Assembly (NCBI GenBank): GCA_022414725.1
Contig: CM039464.1
Coordinates: forward strand, 37,759,372-37,823,371
Direction of reading: 5' to 3'
Source of the DNA: Microglena sp. YARC
Taxonomy: Eukaryota; Chlorophyta; Chlorophyceae; Chlamydomonadales; Chlamydomonadaceae
DNA length: 64,000 nucleotides
Positions 54,846 to 64,000 of this stretch are shown piece after piece. Each line of letters opens with the position of its first letter. The first letter of the stretch is position 1. The notes beneath the pieces are model-generated. The model saw only the letters and a program-made list of their open reading frames with translations, ran no database searches and was not told where the DNA came from. A program made the translations under genes and the position numbers.

Positions 54846-55720
54846 CCCTCAAACCATATATGTGGCAACCCTCAACTCCAGAGGAGCAATTGGGAAGCCA
54901 TATTCCAGATAATCCAAGTCAGAAAGCCTGTAGTCCTCATCCTCATCACCGAGACCATGCTCCTCTCCTGCATGAAAAGCACCCAGCCCATCAAGGCTGA
55001 TGAACTCCCTAAGTACTACCTTCACCATAGTAGCCTCCCTAGGATAACCCCATGCCAACCCCCCAGGTATACAACCACCCTCTCACCCCCAACAAGGCGC
55101 AATGGGAGTTTTGATAACGCCTGGTGGGGCGTGGTATTAAGGGAGCCCTGTCCAACGGCGGTGGAGAACGGGCTGCTACTTCACCTGTACAGTGTTACCA
55201 TAGCGGCTGACAGCGACCGCGAACACTAAAGCGCACCCGTAGGGATTCGAATCCAGCACCTTCTTCAGTCCAGCGAAATGATTATGGGAGTAATATGAGT
55301 AATATGATTAATTAGTATGGTCCACAAAACGTTTAGCCCAAACATCGTCAAGCACGAGGTCCTCCCTAACCTAGCAGGCAGCCTAGCCCACATCACCATC
55401 GGCAGCCAAGACACACACACAGTCCATGCTGTAGGCGTCTATATGCCAGGGGACAAACCCTCCCAGATCCAGGCCACGTACAATCACATCCACAAAATCA
55501 CAACAGCAGCCTACACTCTGGGTCACACTACCCTAGTAGCCGGGAACTGGAACGCAGTCATCAACCCCCAAGACAGACACCCCCTACGAAACGCGTGGAC
55601 GCACGCGCCCCACGCAACACATGGACGCACACCATCAAGCCCAGTGCATGCGGATGCCTGTGCAACCCACCAAGACCACCACCAGGGCCCAAACCTACCA
55701 CTGCTATGAGCATATGCAAC
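54846..55720 (+). pseudogene. APE-type endonuclease domain of family A
   Basis: It starts with YVATLNSRGAIGKP in one frame, shifts near 54890 to VRKPVVLILITETML (the catalytic glutamate region), is interrupted by non-homologous sequence at about 55110-55315, and resumes with VHKTFSPNIVKHEVLP, HAVGVYMPGD and TLVAGNWNAVINPQDRH (55537), where the usual GDFN...DR appears as GNWN...DR. The replacement of D by N in GDFN may weaken catalysis or may be decay. Confidence 0.78.
55110..55315 (-). mobile_element. Insertion in the APE region with family A 3'-end motif
   Basis: Begins with AACGCCTGGTGGGGCGTGG and contains the palindromic pol III B-box-like GGATTCGAATCC at about 55241-55252, then a simple GTAATATGAGTAATATG end. 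ATGGGAGT occurs at 55102-55109 and 55284-55291 and may be a target duplication. The insertion separates two parts of the endonuclease. Confidence 0.55.
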
Positions 55721-55928
55721 TAGCTCACTCTAGTTGGAAAGACGATATCTTCATATACCCGCCGTTACCCCCCAACACCTACCTTGACGAATTGATCCAC
55801 CTCATCAGTAGGGGCCAATCAACATGGATCACCTGATCCTCACACAGAAAATACCCACCACCTGCCTGCCTGGCTTCCTCTACACCACCCCCACAACACC
55901 GCAGCACCTCCCAGGCCCCCCCGGCCCA

Positions 55929-57175
55929 CTGTCCCCATCTTCAAGAAACAACTCACTGCCACGAGACAAGTCATACTCACAGAGCTCACCTCACAATTTC
56001 ACTCTGCCACCCAACCCATTACCCTAGCGTACAACAGAGCCCCAACCCTCCTTCACTCAGACCACCCCCCCTTGAGCATCGCCAACACTAGAGCCGCCCT
56101 CCTCCTCAAGCAATTGGATATCGCCGCCCTAGCTGCTACCATAATGGAACAGATCCGCCTGGCCCACAATAACCTCCTGAAGACCTGCCCTACCCCCCTT
56201 CCCCCCCCCCCCCCCCTACCAGGCAATTATCTCTCTTGGACGGTAGTTAGGGAGTACATATAAGCGCCTTAACTCCATTACTATCCTCCTTAGGACCGCT
56301 CGGAACTACCTAAGCAGGTATAGCCCACTAGACCTGCACACCTCCATCAAAAACCTTCTCATACAAGCAGACTGCCCCAGTTCCCACCAAACATCAATAC
56401 ACGCACCCATCAAGGCAGCCACCACCGAGGACGAGGTCTTGATAGCCATAGGCCAGGCCCTCACATCTGCCACCTCAACCCTGACCCGCATCCAAAACAC
56501 CCACGAGAAAGACTCCACCTCCAAGCGCCTAGAGACCTTCAGGGCCAGACTAGCTAACCAACCTAAGTCAGTCCAAAGGGCCGTATTTAGGAAATCAGCC
56601 CACCCCACCACCCCTCAATCTGCAACCAACCACCAAGGAATAGTTTGCGCTGACACAGCCCAACAACTGGACATTCTCGGCTCCCACCTTGGGCGAATCC
56701 TAGCCTCCCCTCACCTGGGGCGAACTCCACAGGAAACTACCAACCTCAAAACATAACAGTCACACTGGGCCCATGGACCAACACTGACTTAGACCTCTCC
56801 ACTCAAGAGATACCTGCCCAACCTCTCAGACCACAGTTATAGGCCCTCACCTACCTCCCCACCTACCTCCCCACCTACCCCTCCACTCTAGAGATACCTG
56901 CCCAACCTCTCAGACCACATTTATAGGCCCTCACCTACCTCCCCACCTACCCCTCCACTCTAGAGATACCTGCCCAACCTCTCAGACCACAGTTATAGGC
57001 CCTCACCTACCTCCCCACCTACCCCTCCACTCTAGAGATACCTGCCCAACCTCTCAGACTACCCTCACCTACCTCGTGGAGACCTCAGTGCACCAAACAT
57101 GTGTCAAGCATTTAGTAAAAACAAAGAACCTGGCCCTGATATTATCATCAATGAAACTCTGCAACACTCAGGGAA
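55929..57175 (+). pseudogene. Linker and RT start of family A
   Basis: Open but frame-shifting sequence includes VPIFKKQLTATRQVILTEL, LAYNRAPTLLHSD, and EDEVLIAIGQALTSATSTLT. After a tandem repeat comes KNKEPGPDIIINE, the block that precedes the RT fingers in LINEs. The catalytic RT motifs are missing because the element breaks off. Confidence 0.6.
56770..57065. repeat. 72-bp tandem repeat, about four units
   Basis: ACCTACCTCCCCACCTACCC, CTCCACTCTAGAGATACCTG, CCCAACCTCTCAGACCACAG, TTATAGGCCCTC. Unrelated in sequence to the 72-bp satellite. It lies between the linker and the RT start of the retroelement. Confidence 0.9.
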
Positions 57176-57216
57176 CCGACCAAGTATCTGAGGAGTATCC
57201 AGATACGTATCACCAC

Positions 57217-57223
57217 CACTCAC

Positions 57224-57284
<61 letters not shown>

Positions 57285-57302
57285 CACACACACACACACA
57301 CA
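57217..57302. repeat. Poly-C followed by (CA)n
   Basis: More than 60 consecutive C, then an ACAC run. Long homopolymers of this kind are hard to assemble, so the length is unreliable. Confidence 0.95.
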
Positions 57303-57366
57303 ACACTCCCCACCACTAAGCTAATACAACATAATAGAAACAATACCAACTTATCGCCCCTCGCAG

Positions 57367-57528
57367 ATTCGCAACATGCTGGCTGACCCATGCATGAGGA
57401 TGAAGGAAATTAAGGGCATCTCACACGCGGAGTTCGTCGAGAAGGAGCTTGCTGGCGTCGAGGCCTTGGGCGAGGCCTATGGTTGGCACAATATCACTGA
57501 CATCCGTGTGAAGGGCTACAACTGCTGA
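57367..57528 (+). CDS. Possible terminal exon, unknown protein
   Basis: After a CAG acceptor (57364-57366) a frame of 53 codons runs to TGA at 57526-57528: IRNMLADPCMRMKEIKGISH, then AEFVEKELAGVEALGEAYGW and HNITDIRVKGYNC. Composition and lack of repetition look like real coding sequence, a helical segment followed by a short strand-like end with a C-terminal cysteine. I do not recognise the family. Upstream exons would lie across the poly-C tract and the retroelement, so the exon may be all that remains of a gene, or the upstream part may be displaced by the insertion. Confidence 0.45.
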   Translation: MRNMLADPCMRMKEIKGISHAEFVEKELAGVEALGEAYGWHNITDIRVKGYNC

Positions 57529-57559
57529 GAGGATGGAGGAGTCCTTGGTGGGGCTTGAT

Positions 57560-57950
57560 GGACTTAGCTAACTTAGGTACGTACTTAGGTACTACCTTGT
57601 CACGGTATGAATGGGTTAACTAACTTAGGATTTTCAGTTGGTCAGTTTTGGAGAGGAGTGAGTGTCTCTGACCTGTGGTACTTAGTTAGTTAAGTGGGGG
57701 TGTAGTAGGCCCATTTGTTGTCCAGCACACTGACTTCAAGTAGGGGTACTAATCTATTGGTTTCAGTTGGTCAGACATGGAGAGGAGTGAGTGAGTGCCA
57801 CTCACCAGTGGTACTTACTTAAGTAGGGGTGTAGGCCCATTTGTTGTTCAGCACACATCAAGTAGGGGTACCTACTTAAGTAGTGGTAGCAATCAGTTTT
57901 GGAGAGGAGTGATACTAAGTTAGTACTGTACTTGGCAATGAAGACTTTAA
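57560..57950. repeat. ~100-bp repeats after the exon
   Basis: Three imperfect units share GTTGGTCAG-TTTGGAGAGGAGTGAGTG, CTTAGTTAGTTAAGTGGGGG and TAGGCCCATTTGTTGTCCAGCAC. Probably the 3' UTR or flank of the preceding exon. Confidence 0.8.
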
Positions 57951-58129
57951 GATGTCCATGAATGACAGTGAACCCGGTATGTAACAGTATTGCTCCGACT
58001 CACGCCCCAACCGCTTGCAAATTTATGAAGAGGATGCCTAAAGCATCATATGCACAGGCACATCCTACAACGAATGGCGGGACCCCGGGTGCAACAATCC
58101 AGATTCAACCCAGAATATATCCGCTTACA

Positions 58130-58430
58130 ACTCACCTGAACCTGGCTTGCAACCCACTTGATGCAGACCCGTTTGCAACAAACGCGTTTGCAACAAACAA
58201 GCTTGCTTCAAACAATACCCTTGCAGCATACCAGCTTGCAGCAAGCAGGACGCTTGCAACCAGTTTGCAGCATGCTAGCTTGCAACAAGCAGGGGGCTTG
58301 CAGCCGGTTTGCAGCAAACCAGCTTGCAACAAGCAGGACATACGTGCTTACAACCTGCTTGCAGCCCGATTACCGCACTGTGTGCGGCAAGCGGCTTGCA
58401 GCAAGCGGGACAAGTGTTGCGGTAAGCCCG
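58130..58430. repeat. GCTTGCAACAAGC repeat cluster
   Basis: More than ten GCTTGCARCAAGC-type words, each close to an inverted repeat (GCTTG-CAA-CAAGC), in irregular spacing. Confidence 0.85.
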
Positions 58431-58820
58431 CCGCATTACACCACTAGTCACCGACGCTGCTTATTTATAAATATTATCTCAGATAATTATCTCATTTACT
58501 GAGATTTTGAGAACCCCCTTAACCCCCCTGAGGCCCCGTTGATTGGCTCGCAGGGACACTGGTGGAAACTGCAAGAATCCATGGCAATGAGGAGGCAGAT
58601 AAGCAGGCCAAGAAAGCCGCCCACTTTCCTAGAAATACATCCGTCACTGGCAATGTAGGAGAGGTGGCTCACATGGACTGTATCTGGCCGTATGTCCAGC
58701 TCCCGGTGGCAGCTGACGGCACCCTGCCCCCTAGGTAGTAACACTCAACCTCACTTGGGGGTCAAGGCTAACCTCCCCACCAAAATCCCCACAGGGGGGG
58801 ACCAACATGCATGGCATATA

Positions 58821-58823
<3 letters not shown>

Positions 58824-58891
<68 letters not shown>
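58824..58891. repeat. (CT)n microsatellite
   Basis: About 34 CT units inside the retroelement linker; its length sets the frame of the flanking coding sequence. Confidence 0.97.
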
Positions 58892-58894
<3 letters not shown>

Positions 58895-59241
58895 GTGGAC
58901 CACAACATCCCCCAAGCACCTCCCACATGCTAGCCACCACTTCTTCTGGCAGCAGGCATGTGTCCTCTGGAGGCAGAAGATACAAATCCATAAGGCTAGG
59001 TAGGGCCGCATATGGAACAAGAAGGTGGCCTATCGAGGGAAAATGCCAAATGGCAGTAACCCCCACCCACCCTCGTCAGACACCTGCCCCGTCCGTCACA
59101 CATGCCAAGATGGGAATGGTCACACGCTGGTGGGCTGCAAGCACTCAACCTTTACTGGGATGTATATTAATCAGCACAACCTTGTCCTATATGGACACTG
59201 GCAAACTGGAGGACCTCCCCAGGGACAAACCTTGGGACAAA

Positions 59242-59560
59242 CTCAGACCAGACCTTGTCTTGACTCCGGAGGAACGAACATGCTACAATCCCACTTAATG
59301 TCCCCCCATCCACATAGTTGAAGTTGGCTACTGCTCTGACACCAACCAATGCAAATATGTGGAAAAGGAAAGCAGCACAAGTCCCTCTAACAGGCTCTGA
59401 AAGATCAGGGATATTAAGTGGTATACTCATTTTACTCAGTTATTACATTGGGTACCACTGGGACCATACCCACCAATAAATGCACTACCCAAACTTACCC
59501 GCTTAGGTATTTCCAAAGTAACCGCCCTCAAGCTCTGCACCAAACTTGTCCCTGCCTCCT
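59242..59560 (+). pseudogene. Family A C-terminal module, copy 4
   Basis: RPCLDSGGTN-type sequence is read in one frame and LRPDLVLTPEERTCYNP in another; then HIVEVGYCSDTNQCKYVEKE, a frameshift, and LGTTGTIPTNKC with GISKVTALKLCTKL. A TAA follows CYNPT. It is the duplication partner of 35.13-35.47 kb and keeps the GYCSDTN glycine lost there. Confidence 0.65.
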
Positions 59561-59650
59561 TCCCATGTCCCTGCCTCCTTCCTGTCCATTGTCGCGTGCA
59601 GACGACACAAAGAACAGGCCTACAAACCTCCTACAGGGGGATGATAGCCC

Positions 59651-59681
<31 letters not shown>

Positions 59682-59709
59682 ATCCTCCCCCCCCCCCCCC
59701 CCCCCCCCC
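59651..59709. repeat. Poly-C tracts
   Basis: Two long C-runs separated by ATCCTCC. The matching place in the left copy (35.50 kb) has one shorter run. Confidence 0.95.
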
Positions 59710-60145
59710 GTATTGGTGGTTGGCCCCAGTGAAAGCAAATGGGCTGGCCCCCTCAACCTCACGTCTCGTAATAAGGCATATAATTTATTTATTTATTTAT
59801 CAACGCTTGATCTTATGGCGTGTTCTCTTCACAACGACATGGCTGAAGTAGACATGCTTTTGGCACACTATATCTACATGTTTTCTCTGAAAGCGTAGCC
59901 GTTGCGTGCTTTTACTAAAACCCTGTCTAGATTTACGTACACAGCCCACCAAGGAATCTTTTTAGTACACAGTTTAGCTCACAATGTTGCCTGATGTTCA
60001 GAATTCAGGCCGTGGGCACATCTGGAGTCCAATAAGGCACCAAGGAAAAATAAAATCATCGTCATCAATGTGCTGCTTTTGTTTTGCTCTATTATTATTT
60101 GCTATATTGCTTGTATCCTTTGTTTGTAAATTTGAGAATGGTTGG

Positions 60146-60210
60146 AAGACCCCCCCCCCCCCCACCCCACCCCCACACCCCCCCCCCCACACACACACAC
60201 TCACACACGG
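60146..60210. repeat. C-rich / CA-rich tract
   Basis: C-runs then CACACACAC, directly before the acceptor at 60223-60225. The same arrangement is at 35.75-35.82 kb. Confidence 0.9.
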
Positions 60211-60225
60211 GATGTTGTGAAGCAG

Positions 60226-60450
60226 GCTTGGGTCAACAATGGCATGTCTATGCATGACGGAGTAATGATAATGCTGGACTCACTGATGGAAGATTGGAAG
60301 GTATTCCCCGAGCTGGCAATGAGCCCGGCCTTGTGCGACAGCAAGGACAATTCGCTTACAGATTTAACACTTAAGCTCCAACTCAAGGAGGACGATGTTG
60401 GACTACGCACCGATCCGAAACTACGCACCTCCTCGATCCGAGATACATAG
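60226..60450 (+). CDS. Possible terminal exon upstream of F-box/LRR gene
   Basis: After a CAG at 60223-60225 a 74-codon frame runs to TAG at 60448-60450: AWVNNGMSMHDGVMIMLDSL ... LTDLTLKLQLKEDDVGLRTD ... LRTSSIRDT. The second half is also open in the duplicated copy at 35.95-36.05 kb, with differences that include conservative replacements, which supports coding. Acidic and helical; not recognised. It could be the last exon of a gene whose other exons are replaced by the retroelement, or a first coding segment of the F-box/LRR gene spliced differently. Confidence 0.4.
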   Translation, partial: AWVNNGMSMHDGVMIMLDSLMEDWKVFPELAMSPALCDSKDNSLTDLTLKLQLKEDDVGLRTDPKLRTSSIRDT

Positions 60451-60791
60451 AAACGGACTGGAAACTGAAACTTGGTTGGATGTTTCGATACACTCGAGAC
60501 TGAGTGACTCGAGACTTCAATTACATAACTTGGCCAAACAAACAACATTTACTTCCAATAGGGTGTGTGCCTTGGGAATGACGACAGGTAAAGAAGTACT
60601 GATAATTACTGCACCTTGGACCCCCTTAGGCCTGGGTCCCGGACTCGAGGCTGGGACCCTCATGCCTGGGACCCCCGGGCTTGACATCCATGGAAATATC
60701 GACGCCACTTTTGCGAAGATTGCGATGGCAACAAAAGAGGGCGTATAGCTTCGACAGAGGAATTTATTCGAAGCCAGCAGATCCTGGTGCG

Positions 60792-63700
60792 ATGGAGCCC
60801 CGAAAGTCTTACCAGACGCGAGCAGCCTCAAAAGCCTCAAAAGACTTGGAAGAAGCGAGCTTGGTATTTAGGATACTTGGGCCTCTTCTTCCAGCTTTCT
60901 TGGGCGTCAAAGGTCGCCAGATCTTAAGACTAACTTGCAAGCAGCTGAGCGAGGACGTGGATGCCTACACTCGGTGCCTGACCTTGGTATTCCCGAAGAA
61001 AGAGGAGATGAAGGTGCGCCTTTTTTAGTGGGTGAAGTCAATCTTGTGTCTTGGGTAGGCGGGTTGGGTTGATCATGATTACATGGTCTAATAGCGTACA
61101 GGCTGCTTACCTCGTATAGTGAGTGAACATGGTTAGTATGAACACTACCACACCACAGTCTGTTGCCTTGATGCATGTTGGAAGCCTCTCGGCTTGACAG
61201 ATTTACGGGGAAGGTCATGTCTATGATCTTGGGTCTATGATCTTGGGTCTTGGATCTTAGGTCTTGGATTGGGTTTTCTTTCTCTTATCTTTCCTCGCTC
61301 CTGTCTTGGATCTTTAGTCTGGCTAGGATGGCTCCCTTGTTGTTGCTGTTTGTCTCGTTGGTAGTGTTTTTTTGCACTTGGGTTTATTGTTTTCTTTCTG
61401 ATCCTGCTCTTTGGATTGTAGGAAACGAAGATGGAATATAATCATCAAAGGTTCTCAAACGATATAGCCCTACCTATAGTTTAGGGAAAGGTGCCCCCCA
61501 ATCTGCAATTCCTTTCTAGCCCATTAGGCCACCAACTGACTAGCTGATGAGGCCGCCGACTGTATTGCACATTATTATGCGCTCAATGATGTACCGGCAC
61601 ACGTGACGGCGCACGAGCCTGTACAACAGGCTTTAATTCCGTCATTCGCTACGCGCCCCCGCTTCTTTACTGCACGTTTAGCATCTATCCTTTCTTTTTC
61701 GAGTATCGACTCGACGATTACACCATGCCTCCACTTAAGGGGCGTGCGCCATTAAAAATCCTCTGAACAGTGGCGGTACTCAGACGCATCAAAACGCGGA
61801 ATGGGATCCGGAGGAGCTTCGGTTGCAGTTGAGTACGGGGAAGCGCCGTTATCTCGGGCTGTTTGAACCGGTCATCAGCGACAAACACGCAACCAAGGGC
61901 GCCTGCAAGGAGTGCTTCAAGGAGTACTCCGTGAAGAATCCGCATGGAACTTACGGACAACACTTGTTAGCCTGCCCTAAACTGAGGAAGAAAGCAGCTA
62001 AAAAGGTGGTGGAGGAGTTCATGTCTCTATCAAAGAAGAGGGCCACCAGGGATGAGTTCGAGGAGGGTACTCCCTCACCTGCAAAGAACACCAGGTCCAA
62101 GGTCCAGCCAGCATATAGAGTGCCTCACAGTCAGCAGCAAGGCTTAATCAGGAATTATGCGCTTCACCTTTACACCCGAATCCGAGCTTTTTCTTGGAAT
62201 AGACACTGTAACTATTATTGTCAGGGTTGTGCCATTCGCGTTCGCGTACGGATTCGGTTTCGGTTTCGGAATCATACGGGTTTTTGAAGGTCGTTCGGTT
62301 GCGTTCGGTGGAACTGTAACTTTAAAATGCACAATGATACAGATAAAATTCATATGACAATGTTATTTCCTGCAGGCAAACAACTCTAGTTATGAGTTAA
62401 TATTTTTTCACACACGGCTGCAGTACGTCTCTCTAGAAAGATATTAATCTAACCTATGAAATTATTCCGGTGCCGAGGATCGAACGAGTCATTTCCACAC
62501 GTAGAATATCTATTACACATGTAGTGTGTACAGGTACTGGCTGGAAAATGGGTTAGGCACCGAACGACCGAATGCACCGAACGCGAACGAGATTTCCACC
62601 GAATGCAAACGCGTTCGGTATTTTGGTGCATACGGACCGAATGGCACAACCCTGATTATTGTGACTTCCTGGATGGCATACATGAAGAATAAAAGATACT
62701 AGTTGCATTAGATATGTCCCCTGTATGTCCCCCCAAACAAGTGATTTTTTCCTGCCAACTTTTGCTGTAAAAATCATATGCTATCATATAAAAGTATGAT
62801 ATCATATGATATCATATTGGTTAAAATAAAAAATCATATGATTTGCCGACCCCTACATATTATGCGACCTTGACAAAATCAGTGCGGACCTCAGCACCTG
62901 CCCTTCCCCTGTCCCTCCAGGCTCGACTTCACCTATCCGACCACCACATTATCTACAAGTGTTGTAGACTTGAGCGCTTGGTCATTCAATTTAGGAATCG
63001 CCAGGACGTCCTGCTCCTGGATGGCTTACCAGACAAGCTACAAGCTCTGACAGTCACCGAGGTGCCTTTTGAGGAGGACCCAGCTGTCTTCCTTGGGCCT
63101 CTTCTATGCATCCAATCATTGGAGGAGTTGAACCTGAAAGGTATCCAGCGTCTGTCTCAAGTGACTGATTTGGGTGTGCTGTCAGATCTGCATACCCTTG
63201 AGAACTATGAATGCAAAAGTTTTGAGGATGTTTCTTTCTTGGGCTCATGCACAACTCTGCAGACCCTAACACTGAGGGATTGCGAGGCACTTGTGGGTTT
63301 GTCAGCATTGCAGTCATGCATTAACTTGCAGACGCTAGACCTGTCTGGTTGCGCCTTGCTCGCGGATGTGTCAGCTTTGGGGTCATGCACTAACTTGCAC
63401 ACACTGGACCTGTCTTGTTGCAAGTCGCTTGTGGATGTGTCTGCTTTGGGGTCATGCACTAACTTGCAGACTGTTACCCTGGACGGACGCAATACACTTC
63501 TTAATGTGTCTGCTTTGGATTCGTTGACTAACTTGCAGACTTTGGAGCTGGATTGTTGCTATGATGTTGTGGAGTTGCCAGCTTTGGGGTCATGCACTAA
63601 CCTACAGACACTACACATGTCTGATTGCTGCAAGCTTGTGGATGTGACCGCTTTGAGGTCATGGACTAACTTGCAGACGCTCATCCTGACTGGTTGTGTC

Positions 63701-64000
63701 TTGCTTGCGGATGTGTCTGCTTTGGGGTCATGCACTAACTTGCAGACTGTTACCCTGAAGATGTGCTTTACACTGGTTGATTTGTATGCTTTGGGGTCAT
63801 GCACTAACTTGCAGACACTGGACCTGTATAGGTGCACGTCGCTTGTAGATGTGTCAGCTTTGGGGTCATGTGCCAACCTGCAGAAACTGGACTTGTCTGA
63901 TTGCGAGTCACTTGCAGATGTGTCAGCTTTGGGGTCATGCACTAGCTTGCATACACTAAACCTGTCTGGTTGCAAGTCACTTGCAGATGTGTCAGCTTTG
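60792..64000 (+). CDS. F-box-like leucine-rich repeat protein, right copy (partial)
   Basis: Two exons: 60792-61013 (74 codons) and 62921 to beyond the window (360 codons seen). The ATG starts MEPRKSYQTRAASKASKDLE; an F-box-like helical block follows (ILGPLLPAFLGVKGRQILRL, TCKQLSEDVDAYTRCLTLVF). The exon ends in AAG before a GTGCGC donor; exon 2 starts after CCCTCCAG, phase 0, with ARLHLSDHHIIYKCCRLERL. About 11 LRRs of 23 residues follow (LADVSALGSCTNLQTLDLSG type), all open. F-box/LRR proteins usually select targets for SCF ubiquitin ligases; the F-box call is by pattern only. The intron carries a BED-finger transposase remnant and a hAT MITE. The left copy at 36.37-40.46 kb is its damaged duplicate. 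Confidence 0.8.
61724..62150 (+). pseudogene. BED-type zinc finger of a hAT-like transposase, fragment
   Basis: The frame holds FEPVISDKHATKGACKECFK, then EYSVKNPHGTYGQHLLACPK: C-x2-C, the KNPHGT turn and H-x4-C of a BED finger, the DNA-binding N-terminus of hAT transposases. The ATG at 61724 begins a short frame that would join it if the A-run at 61753-61757 had one more base. The catalytic (RNase H-like) and dimerisation regions are absent, so this is a remnant in the intron. It ends close to the hAT MITE at 62222. Confidence 0.65.
62222..62654. mobile_element. hAT MITE with perfect TIRs and 8-bp target duplication
   Basis: CAGGGTTGTGCCATTCG (62222-62238) and its exact complement CGAATGGCACAACCCTG (62638-62654) bound a 433-bp non-coding element. 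ATTATTGT is present intact on both sides (62214-62221 and 62655-62662). Subterminal regions are full of TTCGGT/ACCGAA words. Related termini occur at 37.12 and 38.02 kb. Perfect ends suggest recent insertion. Confidence 0.95.
62770..62850. repeat. AT-rich palindrome element
   Basis: The perfect palindrome ATGATATCATATGATATCAT (62796-62815) is identical to 31975-31994, with AAATCATATG on both sides (62770, 62830). Lies just before the LRR exon. Confidence 0.85.

Larger units (their letters stand above)
54059..57175 (+). mobile_element. Family A retrotransposon, 5' part (ORF1-like, APE, start of RT)
   Basis: Adjoins the satellite edge. In order: ORF1-like proline-rich region, APE endonuclease broken by a frameshift and an insertion, a linker, and the first block of RT (FSKNKEPGPDIIINETLQHS, about 57.11 kb). 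It then stops against a poly-C tract. The 3' part of the same family resumes at 58.54 kb. It is the only copy here that shows the APE. Confidence 0.8.
58540..59620 (+). mobile_element. Family A retrotransposon, 3' part
   Basis: It starts with the last RNase H block (ARIHGNEEADKQAKKAAHF, about 58.57 kb), then a linker cut by a (CT)n run, a CCHC-like knuckle (CPVRHTCQDGNGHTLVGCKH, about 59.09 kb), GMYINQHN, and the RPD / EVGYCSDTN / GTTGTIP module. The gap from 57.18 to 58.54 kb means most of RT and RNase H is missing or displaced. Confidence 0.8.
59242..61260. repeat. Segmental duplication, right copy
   Basis: Pairs with 35.13-36.83 kb (see there). It keeps intact versions of the two exons damaged on the left. 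Confidence 0.85.

Noticed and set aside
53844..55229. A 461-codon frame treated as one gene
   Set aside because: Its first 70 codons are satellite and its last ~37 lie in the insertion at 55.1 kb; only the middle is ORF1-like and APE sequence of the retroelement.

Overview
The window reads as a repeat-dominated stretch of a nuclear genome from a microbial eukaryote. The evidence is spliced-looking exons with GT/AG borders, a eukaryotic prefoldin subunit, tRNA-derived SINE-like repeats, several non-LTR retrotransposon families, hAT-type MITEs, a higher-order satellite and interstitial plant-type telomere repeats (CCCTAAA). Plant-type telomere units, together with a retrotransposon that seems to carry two endonuclease-like modules (as known in the Chlamydomonas Dualen/RandI group), make a green alga the likeliest guess, but the sequence does not prove it.

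Layout. 0-9 kb: minisatellites (11-, 21-, 42- and 57/63-bp units), TIR-bearing MITEs and one possible terminal exon. 9.3-10.1 kb: 5'-truncated LINE (family B). 11.7-13.6 kb: RNase H / zinc-knuckle / nuclease-like 3' half of another LINE (family A). 14.4-14.8 kb: prefoldin subunit 5, the one clear housekeeping gene. 15.6-22.8 kb: low-complexity and tandem repeats around a 1000-N gap, with rising indel noise near the gap. 24.2 kb: tRNA-Lys-like gene. 24.5-31.9 kb: a decayed L1-like LINE (family C; APE, RT with YADD, zinc finger) and repeated 3' ends. 32.0-33.5 kb: 30-bp minisatellite. 33.5-35.5 kb: degenerate family A. 35.8-40.5 kb: a damaged F-box-like/LRR gene copy whose intron holds hAT MITEs. 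42-46.3 kb: palindrome-rich repeats, a family A tail and a longer family B copy. 46.6-54.06 kb: 72-bp satellite with 432-, 576- and 648-bp higher-order units. 54.06-59.6 kb: the longest family A copy (ORF1-like, APE, start of RT, RNase H end, CCHC, nuclease-like module), interrupted by other sequence. 60.2-64 kb: an intact F-box-like/LRR copy that runs off the window.

The two F-box/LRR copies and their upstream retroelement tails form a segmental duplication about 24.5 kb apart, separated by the satellite and mobile elements. Many frame breaks are single-base losses in short homopolymers, including three in the tRNA, so part of the apparent gene decay may be uncorrected read error. The most interesting items are the recurring family A C-terminal module (RPD...E-GYCSDTN...GTTGTIP), the higher-order satellite, and the hAT MITEs with clear 8-bp target duplications.
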